Source: Actinoallomurus spadix
Lineage (GTDB): Bacteria; Actinomycetota; Actinomycetes; Streptosporangiales; Streptosporangiaceae
Assembly: GCF_024055725.1 (NCBI RefSeq)
Contig: NZ_JAMXMX010000015.1
Location: forward strand, 116,988 to 180,987
Length of the DNA stretch: 64,000 nt
Direction of reading: 5' to 3'
Position numbers and translations under genes: made by a program. Positions 41,172-49,975 of the stretch are shown piece by piece. Every line of letters begins with the position of its first letter. Positions within the stretch are counted from its first letter, which is position 1. Below the pieces are notes generated by a model. That model saw nothing but the letters and a program-made list of their open reading frames with translations. It was not told where the DNA came from and did not search any database.

Positions 41172-41678
41172 GTGACCGAACGCGAATGGCTGTCCACCGA
41201 GGACTGGTACGCCTCCCTGCCCAGCGTCTACCTCGCGGCGGGCGGGCTGATCACCGACAGCTCCGGACGGGTCCTGCTCGTCAAGCCGAGCTACCGCCCC
41301 TACTGGCTCTTCCCCGGCGGCGTGGTCGAGACCAACGAGGCCCCGCACCTCGGCTGCGAACGCGAGGTCTCGGAGGAGGTCGGGCTGCGCGTGAGCGCGG
41401 GACGCCTGCTCGTCTCCGACTGGGTGCCGGCCGACGACGAGCGCCCGCGCGCGAACGTGTACTTCCTGTTCGACTGCGGCACGTACGACGCGGACGTGCC
41501 GATCCGGCTGCAGGAGGAAGAGCTCGTGGACTACGCGTTCGTGACGCCCGACGAGGGCGTGGGCATGCTCTCCTCGGCCTCCGCCGCCCGCCTCCCCGCG
41601 GCCCTGCAGGCCCGCGCGGCCGGCACGACGCGGTACCTCGCCGGATCCAGGCCCCTTGACGCGGACGTCGCGCGATGA
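41172..41678 (+). CDS. Nudix hydrolase
   Basis: 168-residue Nudix protein cleaving a nucleoside diphosphate linked to another group. The Nudix box is complete: GGVVETNEAPHLGCEREVSEEVGL spans the G-x5-E-x7-REVxEExGL pattern (seen as GGVVETNEAP and REVSEEVGL). The N-terminal SVYLAAGGLITDSSGRVLLVKPSYR is typical of the fold, and WLFPGG precedes the box. Start is GTG. Its substrate cannot be told. It stands alone downstream of the 25-bp repeat array. Confidence 0.87.
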   Translation: MTEREWLSTEDWYASLPSVYLAAGGLITDSSGRVLLVKPSYRPYWLFPGGVVETNEAPHLGCEREVSEEVGLRVSAGRLLVSDWVPADDERPRANVYFLFDCGTYDADVPIRLQEEELVDYAFVTPDEGVGMLSSASAARLPAALQARAAGTTRYLAGSRPLDADVAR

Positions 41679-41723
41679 CGGCCCGCGAGAACGAGGTGTG
41701 GACCTGACAGTGTCCCTTACATA

Positions 41724-41753
41724 CCCTTGACCGGCACGCCTGTCGATCAAGGG
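41724..41753 (+). promoter_or_regulatory. Inverted repeat covering P450 ribosome site
   Basis: CCCTTGA (41724-41730) and TCAAGGG (41747-41753) are perfect complements separated by 16 nt; the second arm overlaps the AAGGGAG ribosome site of the P450 gene. It could be an operator or an RNA hairpin that limits translation. Confidence 0.35.
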
Positions 41754-41761
41754 AGTGTCCA

Positions 41762-43021
41762 TTGGCAACGCCGTCAGCGGTACCCGACATCCTGTCGCCC
41801 GAATTCGCCGCGGACCCGTACCCGTACTACCGGACGATGCTCGAAGAATTTCCGCTGATGAGGCAGGAGTCGAGCGGCGGCTACGTCATCTCGCGCCACG
41901 AGGACGTCCAGCGCGCCTTCCGGGACCCCGTCTTCACCACCGACAACTACGCGTGGCAACTCGAGCCCGTGCACGGGCGGACCATTCTGCAGATGAGCGG
42001 CCGGGAGCACGCCGTGCACCGCGCGCTGGTGGCACCGGCGTTCCGCGGAAATGAACTCCAGGAGAGATTCCTGCCGGTCATCGAGCGCAACTCCCGCGAA
42101 CTCATCGAGCAATTCGCCACCCGGGGAACCGTCGACCTGGTGGCGGACTTCTCGACGCGTTTCCCCATCAACGTCATCGCCGACATGCTCGGCCTCGACA
42201 AGGCGGACCACGACCGGTTCCACCGGTGGTACACCTCGATCATCGCCGTCTTCGGGAACCTGGCCGGCGACCCGGAGGTCGCGGCGGACGGCGAGCGGAC
42301 CCGCCGCGAACTCGGCGAGTACCTCATCCCGATCATCCAGGAGCGCCGGGCGAACCCGGGGGACGACCTGCTGTCGACGCTCTGCGCCGCCGAGATCGAC
42401 AGCACCAGGATGACCGACGACGACATCCGGGCCTTCTGCAGCCTGCTGCTCGCCGCGGGCGGCGAGACCACCGACCGGGCCGTCTCCGCGCTGTTCCGCA
42501 ACCTCCTCGACCACCCCGACCAGCTCGCCGCCGTACGCCGCGACCGCACGCTCATCCCGAAGGCGTTCGCCGAGACGCTCCGCTACACCCCGCCGGTCCA
42601 CATGGTGATCCGCCAGGTGGCCGAGGACGTCACCCTCAGCGGCGGTACCGTGCCCGCCGGCGGCACCGTCGTCTGCGCGGTCGGCGCCGCGAACCGCGAC
42701 CCGCGGCGTTTCTCGCGTCCGGACGAGTTCGACGTCTTCCGCGACGACCTGACGGCGTCGACCGCGTTCTCCGCGGCGGCCGACCACCTGGCCTTCGCGC
42801 TCGGGCGTCACTTCTGCGTGGGCGCCCTGCTGGCCAAGACGGAGGTCGAGGTGGCGGCGAACCAGTTGCTCGACGCCATGGACGACATCGCGTTCCGGGA
42901 CGGCGCGGCGCCACCCGAGCAGGGGGTGTTCACCCGAGGCCTCGTGACGCTGCCCCTGACATTCCGGCCGGCGGCCGCCGGCGCCTCCCCCGCGGTGGGG
43001 GTCCCGGCCGTTCCCGCCTGA
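41762..43021 (+). CDS. Cytochrome P450
   Basis: 419-residue bacterial class I P450. The I-helix has AAGGETT (231-237, acid-alcohol pair Glu/Thr), the K-helix ETLR (Glu271, Arg274), and the heme loop FALGRHFCVG with Cys352; all canonical. AAGGGAG lies 6 nt before the TTG start. No ferredoxin or reductase gene is adjacent, so it must borrow redox partners. Its substrate is unknown. It is convergent with a second, non-canonical P450 12 nt away. Confidence 0.92.
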   Translation: MATPSAVPDILSPEFAADPYPYYRTMLEEFPLMRQESSGGYVISRHEDVQRAFRDPVFTTDNYAWQLEPVHGRTILQMSGREHAVHRALVAPAFRGNELQERFLPVIERNSRELIEQFATRGTVDLVADFSTRFPINVIADMLGLDKADHDRFHRWYTSIIAVFGNLAGDPEVAADGERTRRELGEYLIPIIQERRANPGDDLLSTLCAAEIDSTRMTDDDIRAFCSLLLAAGGETTDRAVSALFRNLLDHPDQLAAVRRDRTLIPKAFAETLRYTPPVHMVIRQVAEDVTLSGGTVPAGGTVVCAVGAANRDPRRFSRPDEFDVFRDDLTASTAFSAAADHLAFALGRHFCVGALLAKTEVEVAANQLLDAMDDIAFRDGAAPPEQGVFTRGLVTLPLTFRPAAAGASPAVGVPAVPA

Positions 43022-43033
43022 TCGCCTGGAGAC

Positions 43034-44278
43034 CTACACCGGGGTGAACCCGACCGGCAGGCCGACCAGGCCGCGCATCCAGACGGACGGTGACCACTCC
43101 AGGTCCTCCGGGTCCACCGCCAGCAGCAGGTCCGGCAGCCGGTCGAGGAGCACCTCGACGGCGGCCTGGCAGATCACCTCGGCGAGCTCCGGTGCCGGGT
43201 ACGTGCACCGGTGCTCGCCGTAGCTGAACGACATCATCGCCTGGTTGCCGAGTGCGGGGGTGTCGGAGGCGGGCCGTACCCGCGGGTCGCCGTTGGCCGC
43301 CGCCAGCCCCAGGACGAGCAGGTCGCCGGCGTCGATCTGCTGCCCGCCGAGGAGGACGGGCCGGGCGGCCCACCGGCCCAGGTAGTTCTGCGTCGGCGTG
43401 TCCTCCCACAGCACCTCGTTGAGCGCGTGGCCGACGCTGCGGCGGCCGCCCGCGAGGTTCAGGGAGAACCGGTCGTCGGTCAGCATCAGCCGGATGGTGT
43501 TGCCGATCCAGTACGCCATCGGCTGCTGGGCGGCGGTCATCACCAGGACGAGGTCCGCGATGAGCTCTTCTTCCGTCAGGTTCGCCGGATCGTTCAGCAT
43601 GCGCGTCACGAAATCCGGGCCCGGCTGCTCGCGCCGGTGCGCCACCAGCCGTTCCATGGTCGCGCAGATGCCCTGGTAGGCGTCGAGCGCGCCCTCGTCG
43701 CCGTTGACCGTGGTCATCATGTCCCGCAGCAGACCCGGGGTCTCCTCCTCGGGCATGCCGAAGATCCCCGCGAGGGCGAGCAGCGGCAGCGGATGCGCGT
43801 ACTCGGCCATGAGTTCGGCCTCGCCCCGGCCGGCGAACGCGTCGATCAGGTCGTCCGCGATCCTCTCGGACCGGAGCCGAAGGTCGAACTGGTCGACGGC
43901 GAACAGGCCGTTGCTGATGGCACCGGCACGGCGCCGGTGCTCGTCGCCTTCGGCGAACAACGTGGAGGGCTGGTAACCGACGAAGGGCCGCAACGGCCAG
44001 TCCGGCGGGATGTCGTCCCACTGGTTCCAGCGGCGGCAGTCGCGGGCGAAGACCTCCGGGTGGCTCAGGACGTGATGGACCTCCCGATAGCCGATCACGA
44101 ACCAGGCGGGGACATCCCCCTCGAGCAGGACGGGAACGACCGGGCCGTGCTCCTGCCGCATCTCGCGGTACAGCTCCGAGGGATTCCGCAGGAACCTCGG
44201 CCCGTACAACGGCAGGACGTCGGCGTGGGCGGGACAGCCGCCCGATGGGGCGGAGGCGGCGGGCACAGGTTCGGTCAT
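43034..44278 (-). CDS. Cytochrome P450 lacking ExxR and acid-alcohol pair (CYP157-like)
   Basis: 414-residue P450. GGCPAHADVLPLYGPRF at the N-terminus and FSYGEHRCTYPAPELAE with heme Cys358 identify the fold. The K-helix motif reads EVLW (Glu288 to Trp291), so the otherwise near-invariant Arg of ExxR is Trp, and the I-helix reads AAQQPMA (249-255) without the usual acid and Thr. CYP157 proteins of Streptomyces are known to lack ExxR in this way. Proton delivery by the normal route is unlikely. A MarR gene lies upstream on the same strand. Confidence 0.85.
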   Translation of the reverse strand: MTEPVPAASAPSGGCPAHADVLPLYGPRFLRNPSELYREMRQEHGPVVPVLLEGDVPAWFVIGYREVHHVLSHPEVFARDCRRWNQWDDIPPDWPLRPFVGYQPSTLFAEGDEHRRRAGAISNGLFAVDQFDLRLRSERIADDLIDAFAGRGEAELMAEYAHPLPLLALAGIFGMPEEETPGLLRDMMTTVNGDEGALDAYQGICATMERLVAHRREQPGPDFVTRMLNDPANLTEEELIADLVLVMTAAQQPMAYWIGNTIRLMLTDDRFSLNLAGGRRSVGHALNEVLWEDTPTQNYLGRWAARPVLLGGQQIDAGDLLVLGLAAANGDPRVRPASDTPALGNQAMMSFSYGEHRCTYPAPELAEVICQAAVEVLLDRLPDLLLAVDPEDLEWSPSVWMRGLVGLPVGFTPV

Positions 44279-44429
44279 GGCCTTCTTCCGCGAAGGTCAG
44301 GATCCGCCGGCGGCACGCGCCGGCGGAACATCACGGCTGGTGTCCGGGAGACTACGCGATCAAGATCCCCCAAGTGGGCAGAATCGGGTGCGAACTCGCC
44401 AAAAACGCGGTGACGCTCCGCGGAGCCGG

Positions 44430-44903
44430 TCACCGATCGACGGTCACCTCGAACAACCGCTGCAGCAGAGCGTGCAGCGCGGTCCGCTCATCGCCGGTCA
44501 GCCCGTCGAACATCTCCCGCTCGATGGCCTCGCCCGCGTGGCGCAGGGTCTCGAACGTGGCGTGGCCCTCCGCGGTGAGCCTGATCGCGTGACGGCGCCG
44601 GTCGGCGGGATCCCGCGTCCGCTCTATCAGGCCCCTGCGCTCCAGGAGGTCGACCACCGAGACGGCGTTGCGCGGATCCACACCGATCAGCTCGGCGAGG
44701 TGCTGCTGGTGCGTGACCTTCACGTTCTCCAAGGTGATCAGGGCACCGTAGTGATGCGGCGTCATGCCGTGCTCGGCCAGCATGCGCGCCCATCGCCGCC
44801 GCGACTCGCCGCCGAGCCGGGTCAGCAGGTAGCCCGTATCGGCGCGGAGCTCAGGCGGCGTGACCGGACCACTCTTCGCGAGTTCGTGGCTTTTGTCCGC
44901 CAT
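44430..44903 (-). CDS. MarR family transcriptional regulator
   Basis: 157-residue winged-helix regulator. LRADTGYLLTRLGGESRRRWARML, then the HTH HQQHLAELIGVDPRNAVSVVDLLERRGLIERTRDPADRRRHAIRLTAEG (seen in shorter parts, with the wing DPADRRRHAI) and a C-terminal dimer helix are all normal. Start may be 12 nt upstream. It lies 151 nt upstream of the non-canonical P450 gene on the same strand and divergent from the fused permease, so it may control either. Confidence 0.85.
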   Translation of the reverse strand: MADKSHELAKSGPVTPPELRADTGYLLTRLGGESRRRWARMLAEHGMTPHHYGALITLENVKVTHQQHLAELIGVDPRNAVSVVDLLERRGLIERTRDPADRRRHAIRLTAEGHATFETLRHAGEAIEREMFDGLTGDERTALHALLQRLFEVTVDR

Positions 44904-44932
44904 GCCGATGATCATACGCTCTTGAGGACATT

Positions 44933-44942
44933 CATCATGATG
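44933..44942. promoter_or_regulatory. Possible MarR operator
   Basis: CATCATGATG is a perfect 10-bp palindrome 30 nt upstream of the MarR start, in a locally AT-rich segment (ATTCATCATGATGGTCATAG) between MarR and the divergent permease. Suggestive only. Confidence 0.3.
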
Positions 44943-45043
44943 GTCATAGTTCATGGCGATCGATAGGAGACAACGACATGCCGACGCGTTACGGTCTGCA
45001 CTGACCACCTGACGAATCAGCCTTGAAGAACGCGGAGCGGACG

Positions 45044-46972
45044 ATGGCCCCTCACCCCCCGCCGCCACCCGTCACAGGCCGACCCGCCACCGGCCGGTAC
45101 GGCGGCATCGGACTGCTGCTCGCCCTCCCCGCCGCTCTCCTGACGATCGTCTGCCTGGTCGTGCCGACCGGCCAGACGATCGTGCGCAGCCTCCAGGAGT
45201 CGCGGCTCTTCGGCCGATCCCACGGTTTCGCCGGCCTCGACAATTACCTCACCCTGCTCAAGCAGGGCGACTTCTGGCACACGCTCGGCTTCTGCGTCCT
45301 GCTCGCCATCGTCCCGGTCATCGTCGCCGTACTGATCGGCCCCGCCCTGGCCGCGGCCCTGGACCAGGCTGGCACCTGGCCACGGAGGACCGGCCGCGTC
45401 CTGCTGTCCCTGCCGCTCGTCGTGTTCTCCCCGGCGGCCGTCGCCCTCGCCTGGCAGATGGGACAGACCGGCGCCGGCGGGAGCGGCGTCGCGAAGGTCT
45501 TCGGCCGGATCGACAGCCCCGGCAAGGCGTTCGGCGTCGTCCCGCTGATCACGGGCGCGGCGACGTTCGGCGTGGTGTGCGGCCTCGCGCTGCTGGTGTT
45601 CCTGCCGGTCCTGCGCGGCCGCCGCGAAGGACGGCGGGCCGCCCCGGCCATGGTCGCGGTCGCGTCGGTCGTCGCGCTCGCGGTGCTCGCGACGTGCGTG
45701 CAGGCGTTCACCTTCCCGACGGTGCTGGGCGGCGCGCGGCGCGCGACCACCCCCGTCGGCCTGGAGTACACCCTGACCTTCCGCATGGGCGATCTGGGCG
45801 TCGGTTCCGCCCAGGCCACCATCGTCGGCCTGATCCTGGCGGTCCTCGGCGTCGCCGCGACCCTCATCGCGATCAGGACGGGCCTGGGCGTCGAACTCGC
45901 TCCGGCACCCCCGCGCGGAGCACCGGAACCCGGCCGGCGACCGGACCCCGGCCGCGCGGTGCTCGGACTGCTGGCCGCGGTGGTCGTCCTGATCTTCGCC
46001 GTCCTGGCCTCCTGGCCCTGGCTCTCCGCGCTGTTCTCCGGCGGGTACGGCGGCCGGGCCCCCGCGTCCCCGGCCCGGCTGTACCTGAACACCTGGCTCC
46101 CGCCGCTGCTGGGTGCCCTCGTCTCCGTCGGCGCCGCGTTCCTGGCGGCACTGGGCATCGGCGGCCTCCGCCCGCTCGGCCGCCGCAGCGAGTGGCTCCT
46201 CCTGCCGTCCGCCCCGTGGCTGTTCGTGGGCATCGGCCCGCTCGCCGTCGCCGACTACCAGAACGAGCGAGACCTCCACCTCCTCGGGAAGTTCCCCTCC
46301 CTGATCTCACCGATCCTCGTCAGCGTCCCCGCGCTGCTCATCCTGACGCTCTTCTGCCGGAGACACGCGGCACGATGGCGGGCTCGGCGCGCCGCCGGCG
46401 CTCCGGCCGCACCGGCGTTCTTCGCGACGGTCGTGGTCCCGGCACTGCCCCTGGCCGGCCTGCTCGTCGGCGCCGTCACGCTGATCGGCGGGCAGGGCCT
46501 GCTGTGGCCGTTCCTGACCGGTGACCGTCCCGGCACCCGGACGGCGCCGATCGAGCTCATCCTCCAGATCCAGCAGACGTTCCGCGTGAACGCGAACGTC
46601 GGCCTCACCACGCCGGTCGTCGTGGTCGTCCTGGCCCTCATCGCGCTCGCCGCGCTGCAGATCCTCTACCTGGACCGGCTCGTCATCACGACCGGCCCGG
46701 ACGAGGACGCCGGAGGCATGGCCCGGTTCGTCCCGCCCGCAGGCGTGTCCCGCTTCGCCCCGCCCGCGGGACCGCCCGTCCCGGCCCCGCCGTACGGCGG
46801 CGGCCCGGGCCTCCCACCGCCCTCCGGCCCGGCGTTCCCGTTCCCGCCGCCGGCCCCGCCCGCTCCTGGGGGACGGAGGACGAGCGACGACGAGATCCCG
46901 GCCGCCGCGCCAGAGGATCCGGCACCGGCGGACACGCCCGCCGCCGACCCGCCGCGGCGCCAGGACGACTGA
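45044..46972 (+). CDS. Orphan fused permease-like membrane protein
   Basis: 642-residue polytopic protein. The first half (LLALPAALLTIVCLVVPTGQTIVRSLQES, GLDNYLTLLKQGDFWHTLGFCVLLA) looks like a MalF/UgpA-type sugar ABC permease; a second set of about six helices follows from about 310, suggesting two permease halves in one chain. The last 95 residues are Pro/Ala-rich and disordered. No ATPase or binding-protein gene is near, and the EAA loop is not clear, so transport by the usual ABC mechanism is uncertain. GGAG lies 7 nt before the ATG. Divergent from MarR. Confidence 0.65.
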   Translation: MAPHPPPPPVTGRPATGRYGGIGLLLALPAALLTIVCLVVPTGQTIVRSLQESRLFGRSHGFAGLDNYLTLLKQGDFWHTLGFCVLLAIVPVIVAVLIGPALAAALDQAGTWPRRTGRVLLSLPLVVFSPAAVALAWQMGQTGAGGSGVAKVFGRIDSPGKAFGVVPLITGAATFGVVCGLALLVFLPVLRGRREGRRAAPAMVAVASVVALAVLATCVQAFTFPTVLGGARRATTPVGLEYTLTFRMGDLGVGSAQATIVGLILAVLGVAATLIAIRTGLGVELAPAPPRGAPEPGRRPDPGRAVLGLLAAVVVLIFAVLASWPWLSALFSGGYGGRAPASPARLYLNTWLPPLLGALVSVGAAFLAALGIGGLRPLGRRSEWLLLPSAPWLFVGIGPLAVADYQNERDLHLLGKFPSLISPILVSVPALLILTLFCRRHAARWRARRAAGAPAAPAFFATVVVPALPLAGLLVGAVTLIGGQGLLWPFLTGDRPGTRTAPIELILQIQQTFRVNANVGLTTPVVVVVLALIALAALQILYLDRLVITTGPDEDAGGMARFVPPAGVSRFAPPAGPPVPAPPYGGGPGLPPPSGPAFPFPPPAPPAPGGRRTSDDEIPAAAPEDPAPADTPAADPPRRQDD

Positions 46973-47037
46973 GGCGGCTCGCCGCATGGAGCGCTGAGGC
47001 GACCCGCAAGGAGCGCTGAGGCGACCCGCACGGCCCG
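46969..47037 (+). repeat. 22-25 bp tandem repeat starting at a stop codon
   Basis: Three units begin at 46969, 46994 and 47016: CTGAGGCGGCTCGCCGCATG and two of CTGAGGCGACCCGCAAGGAG/CTGAGGCGACCCGCACGGCC. The first contains the permease TGA. The core CTGAGGCG is shared with the 25-bp array at 40938. Confidence 0.65.
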
Positions 47038-47088
47038 GTGGGCGGCGCGGAGCCCGGCGGTGCGCCTTTCCACCGGGACGGTGGCGCC

Positions 47089-47727
47089 TCATGCCGAAGG
47101 GCGGGACTTCCGGCCTGCCTGATGACTCCGCAGGAGGGGCAGGAAGAGTTCGTCGACGATCGACTGGATGCGCGCGGGCTCCAGCGGCTTGAGGTCCATG
47201 AGCATGTCGTGCCGCACCAGGTCGAACGGCATGGCGAGCACCCCGGCGGGAATGCGCGCCAGGTCGATCTCGCCGCGGTGGTGGGCGCGCTGGTAGATGG
47301 CCCGTTCGTGCGGGGGCGGCCGGTCGCCCATGACCTTGTCGCGGATCTGCGCGGGGGTCAGGCCGCTGTCGGCCCGCAGCCCCGAGAAGGCGGCGGCCGC
47401 GGCGATGGCGAAGAAGCCGGCGAGGGCCTCGCTCAGGGCCGTCAGCTGGGCGAGCAGGTCGCCGCGCAGGGCGCCGGTGTCGGGGACCGGGACCGGGTTG
47501 GCGTTCCGGTGATGCTCGAGCGCGGCGAGCACGAGCTGGTCCTTGTTGGCCCAGCGGCGGTAGAGCACGGCCTCGCTGGTGCGAGCGCGTACGGCGATCG
47601 ACTCCATCGTCAGGCGGGCGTATCCGGCCTCGACCAGCTCGTCCCACGCGGCGGAGAGCAGGGCGGACTCGAGCTGCTTGCCGTGCCGGCGACGGCGGAC
47701 GGGTTCGGACGCCTCGGTGACCACCAC
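47089..47727 (-). CDS. TetR/AcrR family transcriptional regulator
   Basis: About 212-residue TetR regulator. The N-terminal HTH runs RRRRHGKQLESALLSAAWDEL, GYARLTMESIAVRARTSEAVLYRRW and ANKDQLVLAALEHHR; the ligand-binding part follows, ending HQAGRKSRPSA. An ATG at 47763 would add 12 residues, but those codons lie inside the large inverted repeat and are unlike the family, so I prefer the GTG. Divergent from the flavin monooxygenase gene, it probably represses that gene and itself through the shared operator. Confidence 0.85.
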   Translation of the reverse strand: MVVTEASEPVRRRRHGKQLESALLSAAWDELVEAGYARLTMESIAVRARTSEAVLYRRWANKDQLVLAALEHHRNANPVPVPDTGALRGDLLAQLTALSEALAGFFAIAAAAAFSGLRADSGLTPAQIRDKVMGDRPPPHERAIYQRAHHRGEIDLARIPAGVLAMPFDLVRHDMLMDLKPLEPARIQSIVDELFLPLLRSHQAGRKSRPSA

Positions 47728-47732
47728 CTCAC

Positions 47733-47797
47733 GATAGAAAGGCTTTCCTTTCTTGGCAACCATCCCTACGCTGACAAGAAAGGGATTCCTCTCTATC
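47733..47797. promoter_or_regulatory. Large inverted repeat, probable TetR operator
   Basis: Left arm 47733-47755 and right arm 47775-47797 are 23-nt inverted copies matching at 19 of 23 positions around a 19-nt spacer; the inner CCTTTCTTG/CAAGAAAGG is perfect over 9 bp. It fills the region between divergent TetR and monooxygenase genes, so it would block both promoters when bound. Confidence 0.65.
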
Positions 47798-47809
47798 GCT
47801 GGGGATGAG

Positions 47810-49342
47810 ATGACGGAGACGACGGACAAGAAGCCGACGCCGCGAGTGCGGAACGCGCCGACGGTGCTGATCGCCGGCGCCGGCCCGACCGGGCTGACGC
47901 TGGCCTGCGAGCTCGCCCGCAGCGGCGTCTCCTTCCGGCTGATCGAGGCCGCTCCCGGCCCGCGCCCCGGATCGCGCGGCAAGGGTGTCCAGCCGCGCAC
48001 CCTCGAGGTGTTCGACGATCTCGGCATCGTCGACCGCGTGATCGCCAACGGCCGGATGGCGATGCCGATCCGTTCGACGGCGCCCGATGGCCAGGTGACG
48101 CGGACCGGCGCCGAGACGTCGCGGAACCGCCCCGACATCCCGTATCCGGCGAGCCTGATCACACCCGAATGGCGGACCGAGGAAGCGTTGCGGCTGAGGC
48201 TGGCCGAGCTCGGCGGTGCGGTCGAGTTCGGCACCGCGCTCAGCGGCTTCGAGCAGTCGGACGAGGGCGTCACGGCGGTGGTCGTCAAGGGCGGCGAGGC
48301 CGAGACGGTCACCGCGCGCCGGCTGGTCGGCTGCGACGGCGGCCACAGCATCGTCCGCAAGCGGGCCGGCATCGGCTTCGCGGGCGAGACCCGCGAGGAG
48401 GTGCGGATGATCGTCGCCGATGTCGAGGTCGACGGCCTCGATCGCGACGCCTGGCACATGTGGCGGCATGAGGAGGGCCTCGTCAGCCTCTGCCCGCTGC
48501 CCTCGACCGGCCTCTTCCAGTACCAGGCCGTCCTCGCGCCGGGACAGGATCCCGAGCTCGGCCGCGCGAATCTGCAGGCGATCCTCGATCGGCGGAGCGG
48601 CCGCACCGGCATCCGCCTCCACGGGCCGGAGTGGTCGTCGCTGTGGCGCGCCAACGTCCGCCTCGCCGACCGCTACCGCGAGGGTCGCGTGTTCCTCGCC
48701 GGCGACGCGGCGCACATCCACTCGCCCGCCGGCGGCCAGGGGATGAACACCGGCATCCAGGACGCGCACAACCTCGGCTGGAAGCTCGCGGCGGTCGCGA
48801 AGGGCGCCTCGCCGGCGCTGCTCGACACCTACGAGGCCGAGCGGCGACCGGTCGCGGCCGGCGTGCTCGCGCTCTCGAACGCGCGACTCGCGCAGGCGAT
48901 CGAGCAGAAGGCCTTCCCCGCCCGCCGCGACGCGAACACCACGCAGTTGAACGTGGGCTATCGCGGCTCCACCCTGGCGCACGACGACCGCGACGAGACC
49001 GCCCCGCTCCGCGCCGGCGACCGCGCCCCCGATGCGACCGGGCTGATGACTGTGGAAGGCGAACGCCGGCTGTTCGACCTGACGCGCGGCGGGCGCTTCA
49101 CGTTGCTGGCCTTCGGGGACGCGCCCGCGCTCGCAGCCCCTCCACTCGGCCTCAGGACGCTCCGCGTCGTCGGACGGCCGGCCGGCCCCGGCGACGTCGC
49201 CGACACCGGAGGCCATCTCGCCGGCGCCTACGGCGCGACCGGCCGCACCCTCGTACTGATCCGTCCCGACGGCCATGTCGCGCTGATCTCCGACGCCGGT
49301 GACGCCTCGGCGGTGTCGCGCCATCTCGCCGCGATCGGCTGA
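47810..49342 (+). CDS. FAD-dependent aromatic monooxygenase (PheA/TfdB type)
   Basis: 510-residue flavoprotein hydroxylase. Motifs: GAGPTGLTLACELARSG (Rossmann GxGxxG), GCDGGHSIVRKRAGI (DG fingerprint) and LAGDAAHIHSPAGGQGMNTGIQDAHNLGWKLA (GD motif, given here in part as LAGDAAHIHSP and GMNTGIQDAHN), then a thioredoxin-like C-terminal domain from about 385. It hydroxylates phenolic or polyketide aromatics with NAD(P)H and O2. Divergent TetR with a strong operator suggests induction by a substrate. Similar enzymes decorate polyketides or detoxify antibiotics such as rifampicin. Confidence 0.88.
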   Translation: MTETTDKKPTPRVRNAPTVLIAGAGPTGLTLACELARSGVSFRLIEAAPGPRPGSRGKGVQPRTLEVFDDLGIVDRVIANGRMAMPIRSTAPDGQVTRTGAETSRNRPDIPYPASLITPEWRTEEALRLRLAELGGAVEFGTALSGFEQSDEGVTAVVVKGGEAETVTARRLVGCDGGHSIVRKRAGIGFAGETREEVRMIVADVEVDGLDRDAWHMWRHEEGLVSLCPLPSTGLFQYQAVLAPGQDPELGRANLQAILDRRSGRTGIRLHGPEWSSLWRANVRLADRYREGRVFLAGDAAHIHSPAGGQGMNTGIQDAHNLGWKLAAVAKGASPALLDTYEAERRPVAAGVLALSNARLAQAIEQKAFPARRDANTTQLNVGYRGSTLAHDDRDETAPLRAGDRAPDATGLMTVEGERRLFDLTRGGRFTLLAFGDAPALAAPPLGLRTLRVVGRPAGPGDVADTGGHLAGAYGATGRTLVLIRPDGHVALISDAGDASAVSRHLAAIG

Positions 49343-49404
49343 GGCGCGGCCCCACCCGCGCGGCGGCTCCCCCGGTGATCCGCGCGCCCCGCGTCGGGCG
49401 CCGG

Positions 49405-49974
49405 TCAGGCGCCGGGGCGGGGGCGGTCGTGGCGGGAGGCGGGTCCGAACTCCTGCTCGAGGCGGAGCAGGAGCGTGCCGAGCAGGGCGTTCAGCCGGTC
49501 GAGCTCGTCCGCGTCGAGGGCGCCGCCGAACAGGCGATGCTCCTCCACCGTGCGCCGGGCCGTGGCGGCACTCCAGAGGCGGTGGCCCTCGTCCGTCAGC
49601 CGGACCGGGCGGCTCCGGCCGTCCGTGGCGGGGGCGGGCTCGACGAGGCCGGCCCGGGTGAGGCGGTCGACGCGGACGCTGATCGTGCCGGAGGTCAGGC
49701 CGAGCGCGTCGGCCAGTTGCCGGGGCGTGCGCTCGTACGGAGGACCGGAACGCCGCAGGACCGAGAGGGCGGCCCAGTCGCCGACGGTGATCGACTCGCG
49801 GTCGGCCGCCCGCTCGAGGATCCGCTCGAAAAGCCGGGCGATCCGGCCGATCCGCTGGCGGGCGGCCTCCACGCCCGGATCCACTCCGGAGGGCATCTGC
49901 CCGATCCACTGGGGCAGCTCGGCGCCGACCGAGTCGGGGAGCGCCTCCCCGGGTTCTGCGGCCACTGGACACAT
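49405..49974 (-). CDS. MarR family transcriptional regulator
   Basis: 189-residue MarR protein. A helical N-terminus (QRIGRIARLFERILERAAD) precedes SITVGDWAALSVLRR, the HTH TPRQLADALGLTSGTISVRVDRLTRAGLVEPAPATDGRSRPVRLTDEG (in shorter parts, with wing TDGRSRPV) and a dimerising C-terminus. It is divergent from the SDR gene at 50034, with two palindromic boxes just upstream of its ATG, so it very likely controls that SDR and itself. Confidence 0.88.
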   Translation of the reverse strand: MCPVAAEPGEALPDSVGAELPQWIGQMPSGVDPGVEAARQRIGRIARLFERILERAADRESITVGDWAALSVLRRSGPPYERTPRQLADALGLTSGTISVRVDRLTRAGLVEPAPATDGRSRPVRLTDEGHRLWSAATARRTVEEHRLFGGALDADELDRLNALLGTLLLRLEQEFGPASRHDRPRPGA

Positions 49975-49975
49975 C

